NCBI RefSeq assembly: GCF_017569925.1
Contig: NZ_CP050854.1
Location: 2,852,001-2,916,000 of the forward strand
Direction of reading: 5' to 3'
Length of the DNA stretch: 64,000 nucleotides
From: Brenneria izadpanahii
Lineage (GTDB): Bacteria; Pseudomonadota; Gammaproteobacteria; Enterobacterales; Enterobacteriaceae
The notes under the pieces are model-generated. The model was given only the letters and a program-made list of their open reading frames with translations, was not told the DNA's origin and made no database searches. Both the position numbers and the translations under genes were made by a program. This document shows, piece after piece, positions 42,805 through 51,528 of the stretch (positions within the stretch are counted from its first letter, which is position 1; every line of letters begins with the position of its first letter).

Positions 42805-44256
42805 TTACCCCTCGTCGCGCGTGACGCGCAAGATCTCTTCGGCCGTGGTTACGCCGGCATCGACCCAGCGCTGACCATCTTCGCGCATAGTGCGCATGCC
42901 GCCGCGCCGCGCCGCCGCGCGCATGGCCTGCTCGTCGCCGCCGGCATGGATGATGCGGCGGATCTCGTCATCAATGACGAACAGTTCATGGATGCCGGTG
43001 CGTCCCTTGAAGCCGGAATGATTGCAGCGATCGCAGCCCACGGGCAGGTAACGGACGCTGCCGTCGGGCAACGTCTGCGCGCGTTTACAGTACGGACACA
43101 GACAGCGAACCAGCCGCTGCGCCAGTACGCCCAGCAGCGACGAGGAGAGCAGAAAAGGTTCAATGCCCATGTCGGTCATGCGGGTGACGGCGGAAATGGC
43201 GTCGTTGGTGTGCAGCGACGCCAGTACGCCGTGCCCGGTGAGCGAAGACTGTACGGCGATCTGCGCGGTCTCCAGATCGCGGATTTCGCCGATCATGATG
43301 TTGTCCGGATCCTGACGCAACGCCGCGCGCAACGCCGCGCCGAAGGTCATGCCGATCTTGCCGTGCACCGGGATCTGGTTGATGCCCGGCAGATCGTATT
43401 CCACCGGATCCTCTACGGTGAGGATATTGCTGACGCTTTTATCAAGCTGGTCGAGCGCGGCGTAGAGCGTGGTGGTCTTGCCGCTGCCGGTGGGCCCGGT
43501 CACCAGTACGATGCCGTGCGGCTGGCGGATCAGGCGCGTCAGTTCCGCCAGGGTCTCGTGCGCCAGCCCCAGCTTCGCCAGTTGCAGGCGGCCGGCGTCC
43601 TTTTCCAGCAGGCGCAGCACCGCGCGCTCGCCATGCACCGTCGGCACGGTGGAGACGCGCACATCGATGGGCCGCCCCCCCACGCGCAGGGTGATGCGGC
43701 CGTCCTGCGGGATGCGTTTTTCGGCGATATCCAATTGCGCCATGATCTTGATGCGTGAGATCAGCGCGGCGTGCAGCGCCTTACGCGGCGCCACTACATC
43801 GCGCAGCGTGCCATCCACCCGGTAACGCACCACCGAACTGGTTTCAAACACCTCGAAATGCAGATCGCTGGCGCCGTCGCGCGCGGCTTGGGTCAGCAAG
43901 GCGTTGATCATGCGGATAACGGGAGCGTCGTCGCGGGCGTCAAGCAGATCGGTCACCGCCGGGATATCCTGCATCAGCCGTTCCAGATCGACCTCGGATT
44001 CCGCCGCGCCCATCACCGCGGCCGCGCTGCCGGACTCCGCATAAACCGCCGCCAACAGGGCGTCCATCTCCTTTTCCGCCACCTCTTGCAGCGCGTAAAC
44101 CCCAGTCCGGCGCCGCGCCTCCCCCACCGCCCAGCCGGGCGTGTCCGCACAAAGCGCCAGACGCGTCTCGCCGCCATCATCACGCCGCACGACGATGCGC
44201 TGCGCGCGCGCCCAAGCGTGGGGCAGCAGCAGTTCGGGCCGGGCCGGAATACTCAT
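42805..44256 (-). CDS. gspE: Type II secretion ATPase GspE
   Basis: Walker A GPTGSGKTTTLYAAL, the Asp box, Walker B ILMIGEIRD-type sequence (DNIMIGEIRDLETAQIAVQS) and the His box (GHGVLASLHTNDA) define a secretion ATPase. A tetracysteine zinc motif (CLCPYCKR..CDRCNHSG) follows, specific to GspE/PilB proteins. The N1E domain is present in about residues 1-110; total 483 residues. It powers pseudopilus assembly from the cytoplasm. Its start overlaps the gspD stop by four bases. Confidence 0.96.
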   Translation of the reverse strand: MSIPARPELLLPHAWARAQRIVVRRDDGGETRLALCADTPGWAVGEARRRTGVYALQEVAEKEMDALLAAVYAESGSAAAVMGAAESEVDLERLMQDIPAVTDLLDARDDAPVIRMINALLTQAARDGASDLHFEVFETSSVVRYRVDGTLRDVVAPRKALHAALISRIKIMAQLDIAEKRIPQDGRITLRVGGRPIDVRVSTVPTVHGERAVLRLLEKDAGRLQLAKLGLAHETLAELTRLIRQPHGIVLVTGPTGSGKTTTLYAALDQLDKSVSNILTVEDPVEYDLPGINQIPVHGKIGMTFGAALRAALRQDPDNIMIGEIRDLETAQIAVQSSLTGHGVLASLHTNDAISAVTRMTDMGIEPFLLSSSLLGVLAQRLVRCLCPYCKRAQTLPDGSVRYLPVGCDRCNHSGFKGRTGIHELFVIDDEIRRIIHAGGDEQAMRAAARRGGMRTMREDGQRWVDAGVTTAEEILRVTRDEG

Positions 44257-46868
44257 GGCGTCACCACGATTTCAGGCGTATAGCCCAGTTCGCGCAGCAG
44301 GGCCACCGCCTTATCCACTGATGCCGCATCACGGGGCGCATCCACGCGCACCGCGTAGCCGGCGCCCGCCGGACCGGCGACGATGTACGCCTGTAGACCG
44401 CCGACGCGCACCCGTCTGGCGATGGCGGCCGCGTCATTTTCCCGTGCGACGTCAGCCACCTGCAATATGCTGGTATTGCCGGCCGGCATAGCGTGGAGCA
44501 TCGAAGAATGGCCGGAAACGGCCCCCGAACGCGGCCGCGTTTCGCCGGTGATTGGCGTAGCGATCGACGCCTGCCGCAGATCCAGCGCCGCCCCGCCGCC
44601 TGCAGCCTGCACGCCGGCCGGCGGCAGGATGGGCGCCGACATATCCGGCAACAGCGGATGTCCGCCGGGCTGTACGCGGCTTTGCAGCGTGCGCATGAAG
44701 TTGTAGCGATCCTGAGTCAGACCGCGCCCCGCTTCGGCATTGCGGATGACGTAAGGGCGCAGAAAGATCATCAGATTGGTTTTGACGCTCTGGCGTTTAT
44801 CGTAGCGGAACAGCGCGCCCAGCAGGGGAATCGAGCCCAGTATCGGCACGGATTCGGATTGGATGGTGACGTTGTCGTCCAACAGCCCGCCCAGCACCAT
44901 GATCTGGCCGTCGTCGAGCAGCACGCTGGTATCCAGCGCCCGTTTGTTGGTGACGATGCCCGCGGCGCCGGAGCTCTGCTCGTCGATGCTGGAAACCTCC
45001 TGGTAAATGTCCAGCTTGACGGCGCCGCCCTCCGAGATTTGCGGCCGGATGTTGAGCTTCAGCCCGACATCCTCCCGTTCGACGGTCTGGAACGGATTAT
45101 CGCTGCTGCCGCCGCTGGTGACGTACTGACCGCTGACGAAGGGCACGGTTTTGCCGACCATGATCGAGGCGGGCTCGTTGTCGAGCGTCAGAATATTGGG
45201 CGTGGAGAGAATATTGGCCCCGCCCTTGCTCTGCAGCGCGCGGGCCAGTACCTCCAGATTGACGATTTCCCCTACGCCCGGCAGCGTGACCGTGCCGTTG
45301 ATAATTCCCAGGTTCAGCCCCTGGGGCAGCAGATCGATGGTGTTGGTTGCGCTGGTGTTCAAACCCGCGCCGCCGAGATTGGCGCCGCCGATGAAACGCC
45401 CGCCGTTGCGCATCCATTGAATACCGAACTCCGCGGCATCGTTTTCCAGCACCTCGACGATCAGCGTCTCCACCAGCACCTGCGCCCGCCGCTGGTCCAG
45501 CAGATCGATGACGCTGCGCAGACTGCGGTACATGGGTTCGGGCGCCGAGATAATCAGAGTATTGGTGGCGGGATCCGCCTGTACCGTCACGCCGTCGGCG
45601 GAGAACGCGCCGCTGTCTTCGCCGCCGGAAGCGTCCTGCGCGCCGCTTCCTGTGGCAAATCGCTGGCTGACGGCCGTCGCGTTTTGGGAAGCGCCGCTGG
45701 AGGAGGAGGAAGACGATGTGCCGCCGCTGGTCCCCGTAGATCCCGTCCCGCCGCTCATTCCGCCTGCGCCGAGAGCGGCGCGGGCGTTGCCGTCGCTGCC
45801 GAGCGCGCTACCGCCGCTATCGCCGGTGAGCAAGCCGCGCAACACTTTCATCAAAGAGGATGCCTGAGCGTTACGCAGATAAACGACGTGAAGGTTGCCG
45901 GGATCCTGCTGCACATTATCGAGCTCAACGATCAAATCGCGCGCCAGCGCGGTGCGCGCCGGACTGCTGGCGCGGATGATGACGCTGTTGGAGCGCGGAT
46001 CGGCCAGTACGGCGATGTCGCGCTGGCTGTCATTGTTCTGCAGCAGTTCATTGGTCAGTCCGGCAATATCGACGGCGATGCCGTTATAGACCGGAACGAC
46101 ATCCGTATCCAGCGCCGTGGGCGTGTCGATGCTCTCGATAATGCGGGCGATGCGATCCAGGTTATCAACATAGTCCGTCACCACCAGGGTGTTGTTGGCG
46201 GCATAGGCGGCGATACTGCTCTCAGGCGCGATCATCGGTTTGAGAACGCCGACCAGCGCTTCGGCCTTTTCATAAGCCAAACGAAAGGTGCGGGTGGCGA
46301 CGCCGCCGCCGGGCGCCGCGGCGTTGACGGCGCCGCCCTGGATCCTGGCATCGGCCGCCGGCACTACGCGGCTGACGTCGCCGACGTCCACGATGGTGAA
46401 GCCGCGCATGCGCAGGGCCGAGACCAGCATGTCATAGGCGGTGTTTGCCGGCACTTCCCCTTCGGAAACCAGCGTGAGTTGCCCCTTGACGCGCGGATCG
46501 ATGAGGAAGTGGCGACCCAGAAAGCGGGACATGGCCGCGATAACGGATTCGATTTCCACATTGGTGAAAGTGAGCGTCACCTTTTCATCGGCGGCGAACA
46601 GCGGCCGTCGGGACGTGACTGCGGGCGAGCCGGGGCGGTTCTGCCCCACCGGCCGCACGACATGCCGCCGGGAAGCGGTTTCCGCGGTTCCTCCCGGCCT
46701 GGCCGCTTCCTGCGCCTGCGGCGAGGCGGCACGCCCTGAACTGGGTACATAGACGCCGTCGCGGAAAAGCGATTCCGTTTGCGGATCGGTTGTCGTACAG
46801 CCCGACAACGCCAGGCCGCACATCAGTATGCCTTTTGTGAACGTTCGCCGCACCGAGCGATGCTTCAT
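44253..46868 (-). CDS. gspD: Type II secretin GspD: lipoprotein form with C-terminal SPOR-like domain
   Basis: The signal ends in the lipobox LALSGC, so this is a lipidated secretin like HxcQ. N0-N3 ring domains follow (LTFTNVEIESVIAAMSRFLG; RTFRLAYEKAEALVGVLKP; VVYLRNAQASSLMKVLRGLL), with a Ser/Gly-rich insertion in N3 (about residues 360-400). The secretin gate is also present (VGKTVPFVSGQY, KLDIYQEVSS, PILGSIPLLGALFRY). The last 70 residues (SILQVADVARENDAAAIARR through LLRELGYTPEIV) look like a SPOR peptidoglycan-binding domain, an unusual addition that might replace a pilotin/GspAB role in anchoring. 871 residues, longer than usual. Confidence 0.93.
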   Translation of the reverse strand: MKHRSVRRTFTKGILMCGLALSGCTTTDPQTESLFRDGVYVPSSGRAASPQAQEAARPGGTAETASRRHVVRPVGQNRPGSPAVTSRRPLFAADEKVTLTFTNVEIESVIAAMSRFLGRHFLIDPRVKGQLTLVSEGEVPANTAYDMLVSALRMRGFTIVDVGDVSRVVPAADARIQGGAVNAAAPGGGVATRTFRLAYEKAEALVGVLKPMIAPESSIAAYAANNTLVVTDYVDNLDRIARIIESIDTPTALDTDVVPVYNGIAVDIAGLTNELLQNNDSQRDIAVLADPRSNSVIIRASSPARTALARDLIVELDNVQQDPGNLHVVYLRNAQASSLMKVLRGLLTGDSGGSALGSDGNARAALGAGGMSGGTGSTGTSGGTSSSSSSSGASQNATAVSQRFATGSGAQDASGGEDSGAFSADGVTVQADPATNTLIISAPEPMYRSLRSVIDLLDQRRAQVLVETLIVEVLENDAAEFGIQWMRNGGRFIGGANLGGAGLNTSATNTIDLLPQGLNLGIINGTVTLPGVGEIVNLEVLARALQSKGGANILSTPNILTLDNEPASIMVGKTVPFVSGQYVTSGGSSDNPFQTVEREDVGLKLNIRPQISEGGAVKLDIYQEVSSIDEQSSGAAGIVTNKRALDTSVLLDDGQIMVLGGLLDDNVTIQSESVPILGSIPLLGALFRYDKRQSVKTNLMIFLRPYVIRNAEAGRGLTQDRYNFMRTLQSRVQPGGHPLLPDMSAPILPPAGVQAAGGGAALDLRQASIATPITGETRPRSGAVSGHSSMLHAMPAGNTSILQVADVARENDAAAIARRVRVGGLQAYIVAGPAGAGYAVRVDAPRDAASVDKAVALLRELGYTPEIVVTP

Positions 46869-47497
46869 GGCTCTCTCCCTGCTGATGATTGCACCGCCAC
46901 GGTGACGGTGGCATGAACGCGCACCGGACGATCCGACGCCGGCAATTCGTTTTCTTCCGGCGGGCGGCTGAGAATCGCGTGCTGCACGGACATGCCCAGC
47001 GAAGCAGGCGCATTCAGCAGCCAGCTCATCAATCGGGCAGCGTCCGTCGGACTCTCAAAGGCCAGCAGAAGCGCATCGCCGGACATCTCGATCCGGTTAT
47101 GCCCAGCCAGCCCCGCGTTATCCAGGCTGGCCGTCAGGCGCGCAACCGGCGGCAAAGACGACGTCGGCGCGCCGGCGGCCACGCCGACATCGGCCAATAC
47201 CTCCTGCAATGCCGCCGCCTGCGAATGCAGGCGAGGCAGTTCGCGATCCCAGTACGCCAGCGTATCCAGCGCGGGCTTCACCAGCAGCAGCCAGACGACG
47301 GCCGCGACAAGCGCAGCGGCCGTCAGAACAATCTGTCTTCGCTCCCGGCGGTTCAGCGCCAGCCAGCGGCCCCGCGTCTGAACCAGAACGGGACGAACGC
47401 GCGCGCCCATCTTCTGCAGCAATCGTCGAACGCCGCCGGGGACAGCGATCCGGCCGTTCCGGCGACGGGAGACGAGTAGGTTTGTCCAGCCGCTCAT
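46865..47497 (-). CDS. gspM: Type II secretion protein GspM
   Basis: A cytoplasmic N-terminal stretch, one membrane segment (IVLTAAALVAAVVWLLLVKP) and a periplasmic ferredoxin-like region (RLTASLDNAGLAGHNRIEMS, ALLLAFESPTDAARLMSWLL) match GspM. It is 210 residues with a longer N-terminus than the classical 160. It overlaps gspL and gspD by four bases each, indicating coupling. It partners GspL in the inner-membrane platform. Confidence 0.85.
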   Translation of the reverse strand: MSGWTNLLVSRRRNGRIAVPGGVRRLLQKMGARVRPVLVQTRGRWLALNRRERRQIVLTAAALVAAVVWLLLVKPALDTLAYWDRELPRLHSQAAALQEVLADVGVAAGAPTSSLPPVARLTASLDNAGLAGHNRIEMSGDALLLAFESPTDAARLMSWLLNAPASLGMSVQHAILSRPPEENELPASDRPVRVHATVTVAVQSSAGREP

Positions 47498-48678
47498 GGC
47501 GTATTCCCCGCCTCGGCGTCCGCCTGCAGGAACAGCCCGTCGCCGTCGGCGCGGATCGCCAGACCTCGCTCCCGCGCCTGTTCCCGCAGTGCGCGCAACT
47601 CTTCGCCGCTGAAGGCGGCGCCGGCGCGCGGTTGAAGGCTCAGTTGCCCGTCGCGGTACTCCAGTCTTTGTATCTGGCCGTCCGCCTGCGGCAACAGGTT
47701 CGCGGCGGCGCGGATCAGCGCCGGAAAATCCGCGTCCGTGCCGGCGGAAACGCCGTTGCCGCGCCGCGCATCGCGCTGTTGCCTGGCCTGCTGCAGCGGA
47801 TCGATGACAACCGGAATGTCGGGAAACGCGGTCTTTACCTGTTCTGTCATCATTCGATTCAACGCCTTGCCGCGGACATCCGTCTGCGCGGCATAAAGGT
47901 TGAGCCCCGTCAGCCAGATCGCCGCGACGGCGCAGCCCCAGCCCGCCGCAGGCAACGCCCAGCGCAGACCGGACAATGCGTTAGCCTCGCCCATGACGGA
48001 CATAGACCAGGACCAGCCATCTCCCTGCCAGACCATCGGTTCGGAGGCGGACTCCACGGCGTGTTCCGGCATAGCCGGGAGCCAGCGCACCTCGGCGACG
48101 TCGGGGTGCAATCCCTGCACGCGCTGCGCAACCCGCGCCATATCAAGGCGCTCCTCGGCCAGCGGATACAAGCAACCGGAGCTCACGCCGGCGCGCACGA
48201 TAACCCAGTCGTCGAACCGCACCGCCGTAGCGGCCTGCGCATCGAAGCAAGGCAGAAATGCGGGCGGCGGATAAACGGCCCGGACCATCAGGCCGTGCCG
48301 GCGCAATTCCTGCAGCGCCGATCGGAGCAACGCCGCATCGGCCCAGGCTACGGGCACCTTACCGTTTGCGGCGCGCGCGCCGAACCCCACGGACAGCGAT
48401 TCCGGCGGCGTCAACGCCAATGGCTCCAGCGCGCCCAGTACGGCGATGCGGAGCCGTTTGACCGGCAGCGGCGGCAATTCCACTTCCGCCATGGCAACGT
48501 CGGCAGGATGCGGACAGGCTTCAATACGCCGGGCCTGATACAAGCGGGAAATGGCGGCGGGATCGTCATGCGCGGCGCTTTGCCAGCGCCCTTGCGGCGT
48601 GCGCCAGGCACATCGCAACGGCGATTGAGCATCGCCCTGAGAGGGCGGCAGCACAAGGCGCAGGAGATCGACTTTCAT
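47494..48678 (-). CDS. gspL: Type II secretion protein GspL
   Basis: It has a cytoplasmic actin-like half (PLPVKRLRIAVLGALEPLAL, RAGVSSGCLYPLAEERLDMA), one membrane segment near residue 240-260 (ALPAAGWGCAVAAIWLTGLN) and a periplasmic ferredoxin-like C-domain (LSLQPRAGAAFSGEELRALR). GspL recruits GspE to the membrane. 394 residues, normal. It lies between gspK and gspM with overlapping ends. Confidence 0.87.
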   Translation of the reverse strand: MKVDLLRLVLPPSQGDAQSPLRCAWRTPQGRWQSAAHDDPAAISRLYQARRIEACPHPADVAMAEVELPPLPVKRLRIAVLGALEPLALTPPESLSVGFGARAANGKVPVAWADAALLRSALQELRRHGLMVRAVYPPPAFLPCFDAQAATAVRFDDWVIVRAGVSSGCLYPLAEERLDMARVAQRVQGLHPDVAEVRWLPAMPEHAVESASEPMVWQGDGWSWSMSVMGEANALSGLRWALPAAGWGCAVAAIWLTGLNLYAAQTDVRGKALNRMMTEQVKTAFPDIPVVIDPLQQARQQRDARRGNGVSAGTDADFPALIRAAANLLPQADGQIQRLEYRDGQLSLQPRAGAAFSGEELRALREQARERGLAIRADGDGLFLQADAEAGNTP

Positions 48679-48680
48679 TC

Positions 48681-49712
48681 TCAGACTCCCTCCCTGAACC
48701 AGATCACCCGAGGCAGGGTTTCCTTGTCGTCATGCAGCAACGCCTGCATCATCACCAGGGTATGGGGCAGACGCAGCGCGGCGGACACGCGAAACCATTG
48801 GCTGGTAATGCCGATATGCACGGTGTTCGCAACCAGTTCCGGCATTTGCAGGCGGTTGACGAAATCGCCGCGATTGATGAACCACTGCCCGCCGTCGCGA
48901 GTCTGCAACAGCGCGCGAGCGCGCTCCAGCGGCAGCCCCGGCACCCAGGCGGCGATGAGTTCCGCCGATGCGGTATTGCCGTTTATCCAGGTGCGCCGGG
49001 GCAGCACGGTGACATAAGGCTGGAGCCGCGCCACGCTCTCCGCGGCTACGTGCGGAACGGCCAGCAGATCCTCGACGACCCGCAGTCTCGGCGCCAGTTC
49101 CCGCTGCGGGATATCGGCCAGGCCGAGCCGTTCTGCGGCGGCCCGCGCGGCCTCGGACTCCGGCGGCGCAGCGTCCGTCCGGCGCTCCGCGGCGACCAGG
49201 CTCACGACCACCCGGCGCGCCATCAGCATACCCTGCTCTTCCGGCACCCCCAACAGCGCGCACAGACGCAGGAACGCGTCGATTTCGATCGGATCGGGCA
49301 AACCGTTGTCCACCAGATTACGCAGATTGAATTTGGCCTGTTCGTCGACGATCTCGCTGAATAGCCGTGCGGGCTCGCCCGCCACCGGCCCGATGGTCAA
49401 ACCGGCCACCGGCCGGTTCCAGCGGCCGTCCAGACGCGTGACCGGCCCCCGCATCGCTTCGGCCCGCAGCGTCAGTTGGGCGCGCGCCAGCTCGCCGCGC
49501 AGCAGCCAACCAGCCTGTAAACGAGTCAGTTCGCTCTGAACGCCGCGGATCGCCACGGTTTGACGTCCCATCATCGCCGCGGCCAGCACGGCGATGATAG
49601 CGACCACCAGCAGTACGCCGATCACGGCCATGCCTTGCTGAGCGCGGCGCGCCGGACATTGGAACGAGAAATGCGCCCGTCGGTTCGCCGAGGATGCCAT
49701 GCATTCCGCCAT
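48681..49712 (-). CDS. gspK: Type II secretion minor pseudopilin GspK
   Basis: A prepilin-type hydrophobic start (QQG-MAVIGVLLVVAIIAVLAA) lacks the +5 glutamate, as is characteristic of GspK. It is followed by the GspK-specific region SEIVDEQAKFNLRNLVDNGL and helix-hairpin modules (LPLERARALLQTRDGGQWF). 343 residues from ATG 49712; an ATG at 49700 is a possible alternative. It caps the pseudopilus with GspI and GspJ. Confidence 0.92.
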   Translation of the reverse strand: MAECMASSANRRAHFSFQCPARRAQQGMAVIGVLLVVAIIAVLAAAMMGRQTVAIRGVQSELTRLQAGWLLRGELARAQLTLRAEAMRGPVTRLDGRWNRPVAGLTIGPVAGEPARLFSEIVDEQAKFNLRNLVDNGLPDPIEIDAFLRLCALLGVPEEQGMLMARRVVVSLVAAERRTDAAPPESEAARAAAERLGLADIPQRELAPRLRVVEDLLAVPHVAAESVARLQPYVTVLPRRTWINGNTASAELIAAWVPGLPLERARALLQTRDGGQWFINRGDFVNRLQMPELVANTVHIGITSQWFRVSAALRLPHTLVMMQALLHDDKETLPRVIWFREGV

Positions 49713-49723
49713 ATCGTCAGCGC

Positions 49724-50176
49724 CTACAGCTGCCAGGAGCCGATATCGGCGGCCACGTTTTCTCCGCCAGGTTCGCCATCCGAGCCTAGAGAGAACACGT
49801 CGATTTCACCGTTGACGCCGGGATTGAGATACTGATATGGATTGCCCCAGGGATCGTTGGGCAAGCGCTCCAGATAAGCGCGCCAGTTGGTCGGCGCCTT
49901 GCCGGCTGCGGGCTTTTCCACCAGCGCCCGCAGCCCCTGCTCGGTGCTGGGATAGGCGCCGTTGTCCAGCCGGTAGAGTTTAAGCGCCTGCATAATGGCG
50001 CCGACATCCTGGCGCGCAGCCGTGGCGCGGGCCTGATCCGGCCTGTCCATCAGGCTGGGTACGACCAGGGCGGCGAGAACGCCCATGATGACCAGCACCA
50101 CCATGATTTCAATCAGCGAGAACCCCCGCTGCCGCCGTAGGCGATCCGACAGAGTCCGGGGATCTGCAGCGATCAT
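49724..50176 (-). CDS. gspG: Type II secretion major pseudopilin GspG
   Basis: Prepilin motif RQRG-FSLIEIMVVLVIMGVLA with E+5 and the GspG hallmarks YRLDNGAYPSTEQGLRALVE, LPNDPWGNPYQYLNPG and the calcium-site loop EIDVFSLGSDGEPGGE. Start at ATG 50176 (GGGAGA ribosome site) gives 150 residues; the longer open frame up to 50317 lacks a start signal. It is first of the seven-gene minus-strand block GKLMDEF. It is the main subunit of the pseudopilus piston. Confidence 0.95.
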   Translation of the reverse strand: MIAADPRTLSDRLRRQRGFSLIEIMVVLVIMGVLAALVVPSLMDRPDQARATAARQDVGAIMQALKLYRLDNGAYPSTEQGLRALVEKPAAGKAPTNWRAYLERLPNDPWGNPYQYLNPGVNGEIDVFSLGSDGEPGGENVAADIGSWQL

Positions 50177-50500
50177 ATCTATTCTCCCAGCCGTTTGTTC
50201 CGCCTGGAAAATGATCGCAAGTTTATGTTTCCTCCTGATGGACTTTTTCCGGGATAATTTCCGCTTTTTCGCCGGCGAAAGACGGGAGTTCAGGTCATTT
50301 CGGCAAAAAATATCCACGATATTCCTTCATCGTACCGTCATCATCTCCGCTATTTAGCGATGCGACGGGCGCGCCCGGTTCATTGATGCCAGCGCGCGGT
50401 TGGTTTGCCGCGGTTATCTGGGAATGACGAGTTTTAGCGGAGCGCCGGGCGGATTGAATATCTTATCCGCCGGCGGCGCCGAGACAGAAAAGGAGAGGGT
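50177..50500. promoter_or_regulatory. Gap between vreR-like gene and gspG
   Basis: 324 bases with no gene. It must either carry read-through from the sigma/anti-sigma genes or hold a separate promoter, perhaps recognised by the ECF sigma factor encoded upstream. An AGGAGG at about 50226-50231 is followed only by a short TTG frame. No PHO box seen. Confidence 0.45.
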
Positions 50501-51457
50501 TCAGCTTAACAGCACGATATCGCCGGGCAGCGTCGTCACTCTGGCGCCATAGGAACGATGGATAAGGTCGATAACGTCATCCAGCTGTTCGAGGGAAAAA
50601 CGGCCATGAACCTGCCGGCGGGCGAGTTCCTTGTTCAGCAGAATGATCCGCCCTTTGCGGTAGCGGTTCACTTCGGCGATCACGTCGCTGAGCGGCGTAT
50701 GGTCGAACAATATCTGTCGATAACGCCATGCCAGCACTTTGCGTAGATCGACCTGAGTTACCGGAAGCAGACGTGAATAGGCATAGCGCACCTGCTCGCC
50801 CGGCAGCAGCGTCAGCGATGCTTGCTCGCATCGCACCTGAACCTGCCCTTCCAAACAGGTTACGCTGACGTTATCGTCAAAATAGAGAATATTAAACCAG
50901 GCGTTCCGGGCCAGCACCGTCCCCACCCCCGCTTTTACGCTGACTTCGCCCGCATCTGTTCCCAACGCCTGAATCTGGGCCTCCCCCTTTCGCAGCTCAA
51001 GCGAGGTCGACTGCGGCGCGCTGGCAAGCACGTCGATCTGCGTGCGGGTATTTATCTCCAACGTAATATCCTGCCGCAGAAGGATGCTTTTCTGCTCTCC
51101 CGCCGCGGTGCTGAAATCGCCGCTGCTTCCCGGCAGCCGCGGCCAGTCAAACAGTTGCCGTGTCGCCAGAACGCCCGCCGCGCACATCGCGCCGGCAAGC
51201 ATCGCGCGTCGCGTTTTATTTACCGGCGCGCCGCCCGCCGCCGACCGCGACGGCGCCGTCAGCAGCGCCGGTTCCATCTGCCGCCAAAGCATACGTATTT
51301 CCGCAAAGGCGGCATAATGTTCCGGGCTTTGCGCCAGCCATTGCCGGAAGGCGGCCGCATCGTTGGTAGTCGCGCGGCCCGAAGTTAACCGGATCAACCA
51401 GGTTCTTGCTTCCATTGATTGCTTACTCTTCCGCCTGCGCCGAGTCAGGAAATTCAT
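50501..51457 (-). CDS. FecR/VreR-type anti-sigma regulator
   Basis: The N-terminal cytoplasmic anti-sigma region (residues 1-70: ARTWLIRLTSGRATTNDAAA, FRQWLAQSPEHYAAFAEIR) is followed by a membrane segment (about 83-105), the FecR periplasmic domain (IEINTRTQIDVL-type strands, GEAQIQALG, FNILYFDDNVSVTCLEGQVQ, LLPGEQVRY) and a C-terminal STN-like domain (HTPLSDVIAEVNRYRKGRII). 318 residues. It would hold the ECF sigma factor at the membrane and release it on a surface signal. It lies 71 bases downstream of the sigma frame, as in vreAIR of P. aeruginosa. Confidence 0.88.
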   Translation of the reverse strand: MNFLTRRRRKSKQSMEARTWLIRLTSGRATTNDAAAFRQWLAQSPEHYAAFAEIRMLWRQMEPALLTAPSRSAAGGAPVNKTRRAMLAGAMCAAGVLATRQLFDWPRLPGSSGDFSTAAGEQKSILLRQDITLEINTRTQIDVLASAPQSTSLELRKGEAQIQALGTDAGEVSVKAGVGTVLARNAWFNILYFDDNVSVTCLEGQVQVRCEQASLTLLPGEQVRYAYSRLLPVTQVDLRKVLAWRYRQILFDHTPLSDVIAEVNRYRKGRIILLNKELARRQVHGRFSLEQLDDVIDLIHRSYGARVTTLPGDIVLLS

Positions 51458-51528
51458 CGCCGCTTCATACTCCGTTCATCAACATTTATCATATTCCCCG
51501 TTACCACCAGCCCGGTTAATATCAGGTT

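Noticed and set aside
44493..46739. 748-codon plus-strand open frame
   Set aside because: Exactly antisense to gspD in GC-rich DNA; composition is arginine/histidine-rich with no domain, typical of a mirror frame of a real gene.
47209..49017. 602-codon plus-strand open frame
   Set aside because: Antisense to gspM, gspL and gspK, which have clear family motifs; no ribosome site and no recognisable fold.
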